NCBI RefSeq assembly: GCF_002934445.1
Contig: NZ_PTJE01000007.1
Span: 1 to 64,000 of the forward strand
DNA: 64,000 nt
DNA from: Nonlabens xylanidelens
GTDB taxonomy: Bacteria > Bacteroidota > Bacteroidia > Flavobacteriales > Flavobacteriaceae
Direction of reading: 5' to 3'
Within the stretch, counting starts at the first letter, position 1. The number at the start of each line of letters is the position of its first letter. The notes beneath the pieces were generated by a model that worked only from the letters and a program-made list of their open reading frames with translations, did not search any database and was not told the origin of the DNA. The position numbers and the translations under genes are program-made. Positions 54,687 to 63,400 of the stretch are shown here, piece after piece.

Positions 54687-55792
54687 TGAAGGTTTTGGTT
54701 GTTTTTTTTCTAATATTTTTTATTTCTTCTTGTAATCGGGAATTTTCTAAAGATTTGCAGATGCCAATGCATTTTGATGAAATAAGAGATAATTGGAATA
54801 ATAGAGAATTTGAAAATATTGTTAAAGAGTATAATCCAGTTGAAGTCTCCGATTATTTGCCAATTGGTCACCTTAAAGATGGGTCAGTTGATTACACAGA
54901 GTTTGTTAATAGAGCATTAAAGTTAAATAGTTCTGTAATCTTTCCTGATTTTCCTATTCTAATTAATCATACTGGCTGCAAATTGAAAAGCAATCAAAAT
55001 TTAATTTTCAGGAAAGAAAGTTTGTTGATCCTTTCACCCAATAATAAAAAAGCGTACGCTATTCTTGACTTAAAAAATATTGAGAATGTTAATATCTTTA
55101 ACCCATCACTTCAAGGAGATAGATTTCAACATTCAGGTGCTGGAGAATGGGGTATGGGAATAAGTATTAAATCTGCAAAAAATATTCTTATTTCAAATCC
55201 AACTATTAGAGACTGCTGGGGCGATGGTATTTATGTAGGCACTTACAATGGTGGTAATAGTTCTCAAAATATACAAATCAAAAATGGAGTGATAGATAGA
55301 AATAGACGCAACGGTATTTCTGTAATTAATATAGATGGACTCAATATTCAAGGTACTTTAATTAAAAACACATATGGAATAGCACCTCAATCTGCAATTC
55401 AAATTGAACCTAACAACAACAACGACAAGTTAAAAAATATTAAAATCAAGGATGTTATTACTGTGGATAACAAATTTGCAGGAATATTTATAAATACAAC
55501 TAGACTTCAGGGAGCCGTTGACTCAATTGGAATTGAAATTTTTGATTTTAAAAATTATAATTCAAAATTTGGTATAGGTTATGTGTCATTGGATAAAATT
55601 TCAACAAAAGGATTAAAGGGAGTTTTGGGTATAGATGGATTTGTAAATACGAATTCAACACAAGCGTTTCATAGTTCAAAAATAGCTAATAATGATATCG
55701 TTCAAATCCATATTAAAGTTTCCGATTCCGTAACCTTACAGAGTGTGAGCGCTTTAGAAAGTATCGAAAACTTAAGAATTAATACTAATTAA
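54683..55792 (+). CDS. Right-handed beta-helix lipoprotein within the polysaccharide operon
   Basis: 369 residues. Signal peptide with lipobox FISSC (Cys about 17). The mature part from about 90 is a parallel beta-helix (pectate-lyase-like) with Asn-rich turns: SIKSAKNILISNPTIRDC, WGDGIYVGTYNGG, NGVIDRNRRNGISVINIDG. Such folds bind or cut acidic polysaccharide. Because it is coded inside the operon (4-bp overlap with the GT4 gene), it may trim, bind or anchor the same polymer. This is inference. Confidence 0.82.
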   Translation: MMKVLVVFFLIFFISSCNREFSKDLQMPMHFDEIRDNWNNREFENIVKEYNPVEVSDYLPIGHLKDGSVDYTEFVNRALKLNSSVIFPDFPILINHTGCKLKSNQNLIFRKESLLILSPNNKKAYAILDLKNIENVNIFNPSLQGDRFQHSGAGEWGMGISIKSAKNILISNPTIRDCWGDGIYVGTYNGGNSSQNIQIKNGVIDRNRRNGISVINIDGLNIQGTLIKNTYGIAPQSAIQIEPNNNNDKLKNIKIKDVITVDNKFAGIFINTTRLQGAVDSIGIEIFDFKNYNSKFGIGYVSLDKISTKGLKGVLGIDGFVNTNSTQAFHSSKIANNDIVQIHIKVSDSVTLQSVSALESIENLRINTN

Positions 55793-56075
55793 TTATAGGA
55801 ATAGGTTTATTAACTTTTATTAGTTCTTTTGTAAAACCTAGAAGATCACTTCGTTTTAATCTTATTTTTGGAATGAATACATGAAGTATTGATTATTCAA
55901 GTTCTAATTAATAAAGAACCTCCATATAGATTTATATTTACAATTTTAAGAAATAGTTTTTAAGTAATCCATGAAAATTATTTAACAATAAATAAGCATA
56001 TTATAATTTTACTACTGATTTATTTTTTAATAATAATAAAGTAGTTTATAGAACTTAATATTTTAAGAAAATTTG
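55793..56075. other. A/T-rich gap inside the polysaccharide locus
   Basis: A gene-free 283 bp that breaks the run of overlapping genes. No hairpin terminator or clear TAnnTTTG box is visible. It may mark the join between the acquired block and the older part of the locus. Confidence 0.4.
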
Positions 56076-57212
56076 ATGAACACAAAACCTAAAATACTCT
56101 ATGTTGTGAACGTAGACTGGTTCTTTATATCTCACCGACTATGTATTGCTGAACAAGCTATTCAAAATGGTTGGGATGTTATCGTTGCAGCAGAAGATAG
56201 TGGTAGGAGTAAAGAAATTACCGCAAGTGGAATTGAATTTATACCTTTTCCATTCTCTAGGTCTGGAACAAACCCTTTGGTAGAGTTGCAGTTACTAATG
56301 AGATTTAGAAAGCTGTATAAGAATGTAGCACCTGACGTAGTACATCACATTACTTTAAAACCAGTTATTTATGGCTCTCTCGCAGCTAAGTTCACCAAAA
56401 TCCCAGCGGTAGTTAACGCTGTCAGTGGTTTAGGTTATAATTTTACTGGAGATAATCAAGGAGCAGTAGCTAAGATTATGCTCAAACTTATGAAGGTTGG
56501 TTTTAAACATAAAAACATAGGTTTTATCTTTCAAAATAAAGACGATCGTTCAGAACTTAGAGATTTAGGAGTTTTGAATGAAAAAAATAAAATATTCTAC
56601 ATTAAGGGTTCTGGAGTGAATTTAAAGAAATTCAATCATACAGCACTGCCTGTAGGAGATAGGGTTATTATCTTATTTCCTGTAAGAATGTTATGGGATA
56701 AAGGAGTTGCAGAGCTTAGAGCAGCAACTGATTTGTTGAAAGAAAAATATAGTAATAAAATTCAATTTATTTTATCTGGTCTCGCAGATAATGATAACAA
56801 AGCTGGAGTAAGCTCTACCTATCTTAAAGATTGGGAAGATGGTGAGTATGTTAAGTGGATAGGATATCAAAAGGATATGGTGGCTGTCTATAAAAATAGT
56901 CATGTTGTAATTTTACCTTCTTATAGAGAAGGAATGCCTAAAACTTTGATTGAAGCTTGCGCCATAGGAAGAGCAATTGTTACAACAGATGCTATAGGTT
57001 GTAGAGAGTGTGTTGACGAGGCTGTTAATGGATTTAAGGTACCTGTCAAATCTACTAAGGAATTAGCAAATGCTATCGAAAGACTTATCCTTAACCCAGA
57101 ATTAATGACGCAAATGGGAATTGCTTCAAGAAAAAAAGCCGAATTAGAATTTGATCAATTAAATGTGATTAAAAAACACTTTGAAATCTATCAAGAACTT
57201 CATGAATCATAA
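56076..57212 (+). CDS. Family 4 glycosyltransferase (PglA-like)
   Basis: 378 residues from ATG 56076. An in-frame TTG at 56073 directly precedes it. GT-B fold: ILYVVNVDWFFISHRL, PDVVHHITLKPVIYGSLAAK, SGLGYNF, then GSGVNLKKF and SYREGMPKTLIEACAIGRAIV. It resembles the PglA/WbpX-type enzymes that act early on undecaprenyl-linked amino sugars. Overlaps the epimerase gene by 11 bp. Confidence 0.9.
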   Translation: MNTKPKILYVVNVDWFFISHRLCIAEQAIQNGWDVIVAAEDSGRSKEITASGIEFIPFPFSRSGTNPLVELQLLMRFRKLYKNVAPDVVHHITLKPVIYGSLAAKFTKIPAVVNAVSGLGYNFTGDNQGAVAKIMLKLMKVGFKHKNIGFIFQNKDDRSELRDLGVLNEKNKIFYIKGSGVNLKKFNHTALPVGDRVIILFPVRMLWDKGVAELRAATDLLKEKYSNKIQFILSGLADNDNKAGVSSTYLKDWEDGEYVKWIGYQKDMVAVYKNSHVVILPSYREGMPKTLIEACAIGRAIVTTDAIGCRECVDEAVNGFKVPVKSTKELANAIERLILNPELMTQMGIASRKKAELEFDQLNVIKKHFEIYQELHES

Positions 57213-58134
57213 AATTATTATATCTGGCGCAACAGGTTTCGTAGGTAAAAATTTAGTTCCCTTTTTAGAGAATAAAAACTGGTCTGTTACTCCGCTTTCG
57301 CGAAAGCGAGAACAGAATAATACATCATTGAACTATGAGAATTTAACTGTAGATGATTTTAATGCTGCCTATGCATTCATTCACCTTGCGGGAAAAGCAC
57401 ATGATTTAAAGAAAACTTCTCTAGATGATGAATATTACGAAGTAAATACAGAGCTTACTAAGAGCTTATTTGACTTATTTTTACAGTCCGACTCTAAAGT
57501 GTTTATATATTTTAGCTCGGTAAAAGCAGTTGCAGATGAAGTAAAAGGAACCTTAAAAGAGGATCATCCTTATGAGCCAGGAACCGTTTACGGTAAATCA
57601 AAAGCACTCGCTGAACAGTATTTATTGAGTAAGACCATACCGTCAGATAAAAAATTATACATCCTTAGGCCTTGTATGATTCATGGTCCAGGTAATAAAG
57701 GAAATTTAAATTTATTGTATAAAGTAGTTTCTAAGGGAATTCCATATCCACTAGCATCTTTTGATAATAAGAGATCTTTTGTTTCTGTTACCACTATTAC
57801 TGAGGTAATAGAGAATTTGTTAACTAGACTACCTAATTCTGACGTATTTAATATGGCAGACGATTATTCAATTTCTACCAATGAATTAATAAAAGTAATG
57901 GCTATAGCAATTGATAAGAAACCTAAATTGATTTCTATAAATTCTACTTTCATAAAATGGATGGCTAGTGTAGGTACTTTATTGAGATTACCTTTTAATA
58001 AAGAACGATTACAAAAGCTGACAGAATCATATGAAGTAAGTAATAAAAAGATGAAGACTGTTTTAAAAATTGATACACCTTTTGATACTAAATACGGTTT
58101 AACAACTACTATACAATCTTTTAAAACTATATAA
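57202..58134 (+). CDS. NAD-dependent epimerase/dehydratase (WcaG/WbpV-like)
   Basis: 310 residues from ATG 57202. An in-frame TTG at 57181 lies deep in the preceding gene. NAD loop ISGATGFVGKNL, then FIHLAGKAHD, YFSSVKAVADE and YGKSKALAEQYL with Tyr/Lys. It acts on a nucleotide sugar, possibly UDP-GlcNAc/QuiNAc-type as for WbpV, which is often paired with WbpL as here. A palindrome copy encodes PLSRKRE at residues 31-37, in a variable loop. Confidence 0.88.
   Translation: MNHKIIISGATGFVGKNLVPFLENKNWSVTPLSRKREQNNTSLNYENLTVDDFNAAYAFIHLAGKAHDLKKTSLDDEYYEVNTELTKSLFDLFLQSDSKVFIYFSSVKAVADEVKGTLKEDHPYEPGTVYGKSKALAEQYLLSKTIPSDKKLYILRPCMIHGPGNKGNLNLLYKVVSKGIPYPLASFDNKRSFVSVTTITEVIENLLTRLPNSDVFNMADDYSISTNELIKVMAIAIDKKPKLISINSTFIKWMASVGTLLRLPFNKERLQKLTESYEVSNKKMKTVLKIDTPFDTKYGLTTTIQSFKTI
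57293..57308. repeat. Interspersed palindrome, copy 13 (inside the WbpV-like gene)
   Basis: Perfect CGCTTTCGCGAAAGCG read as P-L-S-R-K-R, just after the first beta strands of the Rossmann fold. It is the first copy after the 9.5-kb gap. Confidence 0.97.
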
Positions 58135-59096
58135 TGATCTATATTCTCGTTTTTATAGTATTAGCTATACTATCTTTTATTTATTATAAGCTAGCAGATA
58201 GATTTAATATAATCGATAAGCCTAACCACAGAAGTTCACATACTCAAATTACAATTAGAGGAGGCGGAATTATCTTTTATATAGCTTTAGTTATATATTT
58301 TATCACTAGTGGTTTTTTGTACCCTTATTTATTTATAGGAACAACGATTATAGCTTTAGTTAGTTTTGTCGATGATTTAAAACCACTACCACCATCGGTT
58401 AGGCTACCTGTACAATTTATCGCTGCAGCCATGGCTATCTATCAAGTGAGTATTGATTTTCCAGTTTTATCCCTGATTTTATTACTTATAGTAGGAGTAG
58501 GCTTTATAAATGCCTATAATTTTATGGATGGGATCAATGCTTTAACGGGAGTTTACTCGATAATAATTGTTGGTTTTTTGTATTTCTTCAATAGTAAAGA
58601 GATTTCGTTTGTTGATCCTGATTTGTTAATGTATCTATTATTTTCTTTAGTTATTTTCGGATATTATAACTTTAGAAAAAAGGCACTTTTTTTCTCGGGA
58701 GATGTAGGGAGTATTTCTATAGCAGTTATTATGCTTTTTCTAGTGTATAAATTTTATGTAGTCTTAAACGCACCAGTAGCTTTATTGTTAGTGGCAGTAT
58801 ATGGAGTGGATAGTGTTCTCACTATCGTGAGAAGAATTAAAATGAAAGAAAAAATATCTGAAGCGCACAGACACCATTTATATCAGATGTTTGTAGATTC
58901 AAAAAAGTATTCTCATATAAAAACATCTTTGATTTACGGTGGTACTCAACTATTATGTTGCGTGATTGTTTATTATACTTATTCCTTAGAGATGTGGACT
59001 CAAATATTAATAACACTAACGACATTAGTTTTCCTTGCTTTAAGCTATTTTTTACTGGTGCGTTATTTTTTAAACTTACGATCGAGAACTATTTAA
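58134..59096 (+). CDS. Undecaprenyl-phosphate sugar-1-P transferase (WecA/WbpL-type)
   Basis: 320 residues, about ten transmembrane helices. MraY/WecA family marks: DKPNHRSSH, VSFVDDLKPLPPSVRL (Asp pair), NFMDGINAL, FSGDVGSI and the cytoplasmic AHRHHLYQ motif. It attaches the first sugar phosphate to undecaprenyl phosphate and so starts the repeat unit. One-base overlap with the epimerase gene. Confidence 0.93.
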   Translation: MIYILVFIVLAILSFIYYKLADRFNIIDKPNHRSSHTQITIRGGGIIFYIALVIYFITSGFLYPYLFIGTTIIALVSFVDDLKPLPPSVRLPVQFIAAAMAIYQVSIDFPVLSLILLLIVGVGFINAYNFMDGINALTGVYSIIIVGFLYFFNSKEISFVDPDLLMYLLFSLVIFGYYNFRKKALFFSGDVGSISIAVIMLFLVYKFYVVLNAPVALLLVAVYGVDSVLTIVRRIKMKEKISEAHRHHLYQMFVDSKKYSHIKTSLIYGGTQLLCCVIVYYTYSLEMWTQILITLTTLVFLALSYFLLVRYFLNLRSRTI

Positions 59097-59100
59097 CTTC

Positions 59101-60234
59101 ATGAAAAAACGCATTCATTTATCGCCACCTGTTTATGAACAGGGCGTTGCACTTCCGATGTCTATAGACGGTGGTGTTTATGAAGCTATTAATAAAGATA
59201 TATTAACTTTTGAAAATAGGATTAAAGAATATTTAAATACAGATAAAGAGGTTGTTGCGTTAAATTCAGGTACCTCGTCCATTCATATGGCGTTAATTCT
59301 TGCAGGTGTTCAAAAAGGCGATGTAGTTTTTTGCCAGTCTATGACTTTTGTAGCTTCTGCAAATCCTATTTTATATCAAGGTGCTGTACCTGTGTTTGTT
59401 GATAGTGAAGTAGGTACATGGAATATGTCTCTTGAATTTTTAAAAGAAGCATTTTATGAATGTTGTAAAAAAGGAAAGACCCCTAAGGCAATAATAGTAA
59501 CTAGTTTATATGGAATTTCTAGTAATATGGATGCTATTCTCGCTTTCGCGAAAGCGAAACAAATACCAATTATAGAAGATAGTGCAGAGGCTCTAGGCGG
59601 TAGTTATCAAGGACAAAAATTATCAACCATAGGTGATTATGGTATTCTATCTTTTAATTTGAATAAAATTGTAACTACTGCTGGTGGTGGAATATTGGTG
59701 GTAAAAACGATAGAAGAAAAAGAAAAGGCTATATCTCTAGCAACCCAAGCTAAGGAAAACTTGAATTATTATCACCATGAAACAGTAGGATACAATTACA
59801 GGATAGGTCATTTAAACGCAGGATTAGGGATAGTTCAGTTAAAAAAAATAGGAAGTAACCTGAAAAGTAAAAAAGTTAATTTTCATTTTTATAGTTCTCT
59901 TTTTGAAGATATTGATGGTGTTATTTTGCATAAAGAGCCAAGTGATGATTTTGTATCTAACCACTGGTTAAGTGCTATTCTAGTAGACGCATCAAAAACA
60001 GGTGGTATCACTAGAGAAGATATAAGACTCGCTCTAGAAAAGGATAACATAGAATCTAGACCCTTATGGAAGCCTATGCACATGCAACCACTTTATAAGG
60101 ACTATCCTTATTATGGTAATAAAGTTTGTGAAACTTTATTTGAAAATGGATTGTGCTTGCCGTCTGGTTCTAATTTAACTGATGCAGATAGAGATAGAAT
60201 CTCTGTTTCCATAAAGACTTTATTCAGCAAATAA
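59101..60234 (+). CDS. DegT/DnrJ/EryC1-family sugar aminotransferase
   Basis: 377 residues, PLP enzyme. VVALNSGTSSIHMAL (phosphate-binding), IIEDSAEALGGSYQG (Asp for the PLP ring), SFNLNKIVTTAGGG (PLP Lys near 200). It aminates a 4-keto nucleotide sugar, possibly the RfbB product. The first 40 residues are unusual for the family: the GNE and APLG segments I expect are replaced by QGVALPMSIDGGVYEAINKD. A palindrome copy encodes AFAKA (about 149-153). Confidence 0.92.
   Translation: MKKRIHLSPPVYEQGVALPMSIDGGVYEAINKDILTFENRIKEYLNTDKEVVALNSGTSSIHMALILAGVQKGDVVFCQSMTFVASANPILYQGAVPVFVDSEVGTWNMSLEFLKEAFYECCKKGKTPKAIIVTSLYGISSNMDAILAFAKAKQIPIIEDSAEALGGSYQGQKLSTIGDYGILSFNLNKIVTTAGGGILVVKTIEEKEKAISLATQAKENLNYYHHETVGYNYRIGHLNAGLGIVQLKKIGSNLKSKKVNFHFYSSLFEDIDGVILHKEPSDDFVSNHWLSAILVDASKTGGITREDIRLALEKDNIESRPLWKPMHMQPLYKDYPYYGNKVCETLFENGLCLPSGSNLTDADRDRISVSIKTLFSK
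59541..59556. repeat. Interspersed palindrome, copy 14 (inside the aminotransferase gene)
   Basis: Perfect CGCTTTCGCGAAAGCG (TCGC left, GAAA right), read as L-A-F-A-K-A-K in the helix before the PLP Asp motif. Confidence 0.97.
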
Positions 60235-60262
60235 AACGCTTATATTTTTTACATATGAATAT

Positions 60263-60292
60263 AGCCGGTGTTTCAAAACACCGGCTGTATTG
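60263..60292 (+). terminator. Terminator at the end of the polysaccharide locus
   Basis: AGCCGGTGTTT pairs with AAACACCGGCT (60263-60273 with 60276-60286). The following T content is weak (TGTATTGCTTTT), so efficiency is uncertain. Confidence 0.65.
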
Positions 60293-60467
60293 CTTTTACG
60301 TCGGATCAATAGTTAAAAGCATCTTTTTGTACGACAAAGAGATGTTGCTATATAGATTCTTGATCCATTTTTTTTGCAGGCATATTTCATATCTTAACGA
60401 AGAGTTAATCTAAGTAAATTCCTATAAAAAGATAATGGAATTACTTTTACGACCTTAAATAAATATT

Positions 60468-63400
60468 ATGAAAAAAATATTACTATTAGTGGCGTTTATC
60501 GTATCAAATCTGACGATTGCGCAAACTGTTTTAAATCAAGGCGATTTGGCTTTGATAGGTTTAGATACCAATGATGAAGTTTTTTCATTTGTATCATTGG
60601 TTGATATGCTCCCAGGTACGGAAATATATTTTACTGATGAAGAATTCGGAGGAACTACTTTTTCTACAAATGAAGGTACAGTTTTGTATACTGTGCCGAG
60701 TACAGGTTATATTGCAGGAACAGTCATTATAGGAGATAGTAACGGAACGGAGGTTAATTTCTCGTCAACTTCTGATGGTGCCATGGTTTTAGGTAATAGT
60801 GGTGATGGTGTAACAGCCTATCAGGGTACTTTATCATCTCCAACTATGATTTTATTTGCTATTGGAGAAGATAGTGGAGATATTGGTAACTTTTATTCTG
60901 GACCGCAATTGTTAATTGGAGCAGATAATGGAGATTACCAAGGTGTTAGATCTGGTGATTCGGTTACATTATTTCAATTATTTCAAGACGCAGCTAATTA
61001 TAACACAAACGGTAACTCGTTAGGTGGATTAAATAGTACTTCGCTAACGATTAATAATGGCCCGGCAACGACATCACTGCAGTTTGATCCTAACTCTTTA
61101 ACGGTAAATGAAGATGCTGGTACTGTAGATCTTACGGTTTCTATTTCTAATGAGTCTACAAGTAATGCTACCACGGCAGATGTTGTTCTTACATCTGGTA
61201 CGGCTAGTAGTATCAATAACTATACTGCTCAATCCGTTACATTTCCTGCAGGTAGTTCAATGAATCAAATCGTGACGGTAACGGTTACTGATGATATGAT
61301 TGAAGAACTAGATAAAGATTTTACTTTTGAGATTCAAAATATAGTGGGTGGCGATATGGCTGCTACTGGTACAAATAATACATTTACACTAACCGTATTA
61401 GAAGATGATATTGCACCTATTTCTTTACCTTATACAGAGAGTTTTGATGATTGTGCTGATAATAAATGGGTCGCTTTTGATCAAGCTGGTGATGATGTAT
61501 GGGTTTGTAGTTCTGGAGCTTATACTATGAATGGTTTTGGTGGTACGGAAGATATAGATTGGTTAATTACAGAAGTACCAGTTGATTTTCCTACGGCGGC
61601 AAGTCTTAATCAAATAGAGGTAACCACTTCAGAGCGTTATGGTAATGCTACAAATGAAGCAGGAGAATTCTTATTGAGATATTCTACAGATTATGATGGA
61701 TCGGGAGATCCAACTATGGCTACTTGGACAGAACTAGTTTTTGATCCTAATAATACTTCTTCAAGTAATTCAGCTTCTGCATCTTCTACAACAATGGTTG
61801 ATGCTTCTGCTATTCAAGGTCAGGCTTATATAGCATTTTTATATGATAACACAGGATTAGGTGCTGAAGAATGGGTAGTGGAAGAAATAGAGATTACTAC
61901 CTTACCAGCCAGTGCAAATCTTGCACCTTCAATAGCAAATATCTCAAATAGTCCAGTTGCTCCAACTTCTACAGATGTGGTGACGGTAAATGTAGATGTT
62001 ACTGATGCAGATGGTTTGAATAGTGTAGAACTGCAATATGGTTTTGCTTCTGGTGTTTATGATCAGACTCCTGTAGCTATGGTATTGTCTAGTGGTGATA
62101 CTTATCAAGCAAATATCCCAGCGCAATTAGATGGGACAACTGTGTATTATCAAATAGTTGCTATAGATGCAAACGCTTCACCAGAAACAGCAACTAGTAC
62201 AGAGCAGAATTACATAGTTTTAGATCCGCAACTTCAAGGTCTTCAAATAGATGTTGTAGATACAGCTTATTTAATTGATTTTGATAATACGGTTGCAAAT
62301 GTGAATAACGGACCTTTTGATGGTTCAGGATTTGTAACTGTACCTTCAGTTGGACAACTAGATGCAGATGCTTTTGCAATAAATGGTTTACAAGATGCGA
62401 CAACTGACTTCGGAGATGAGCAGTCAGGCAATGATTTCGGAAAAGGAGTTTCTGACGGTGGCGTTTCAAGTGGTGGTATATATGCATTTGAAGTAGCTGC
62501 AGGAGATTATGCATTAGGAGTGCAACCTACAGGTAGTGACTTTACACCTGGTACTATCTTCTTTCAGTTTACTAACAACACGGGAGCTGTAGTTACCGAT
62601 TTATCTGTAGCTTATGATTTTTATGTTTTTGATAATGAGAATAGAGCAAATGATTTTAGATTTTCTCATGGTTCAGATACATCTTCTCTTACTGAGGTGA
62701 CTGATGCGGCACTTTCTTCAATGCTAGGGCAAGATGCGATTGAAGAATGGAAACGCAATGCAGTAGCAATGGATCTAACAGGTTTGAATATAGCCGCAGG
62801 CGATACTTATGTGTTAGCATGGTCTTCTGCAGATAGTGGAAGTAATTCTTCTGATGAGATAGCGTTAGATAATATCCAGTTAATTGCAAATCCTTCTAGT
62901 CAAAAAATCGCTCTAAGTGGATTTTTAGAATCATTAACTTTATTAGGTGATGTGAATTTGAACAATACGACTGAATTGAATGGTTTCTTAAAATTAGTTT
63001 CAGGAGATTTAGCAACAAATGATAATTTGACTCTGAAATCTATTGATAGTAAAAGCGCTGTAGTAAGAGAGGTGATCGCTGGTACAGTAACTGGAGACGT
63101 AAAAGTAGAGCAGTTTTATCCAGCTCAAAGAGCGTTTAGATTTATAGGTTCTTCTGTGGATATGACAGGAAGTGTTTATGATAATTGGCAGCAAGCTGGC
63201 CTAAATGTAGATGATGCAGGTTATATAGCAGGAAATGGTACACATATTACAGGTGGATCAATGGCTGACGGTTTTGATGTGTCTGGTTCTAATAATCCAT
63301 CTGCATTTAGCTTTAATGAAGATACACAGCTTTGGGAAAGTACTTCTGCTACAAATTCTACTAGTTTAACTGCAGGTGATGCTATACGTGTATTAATTAG

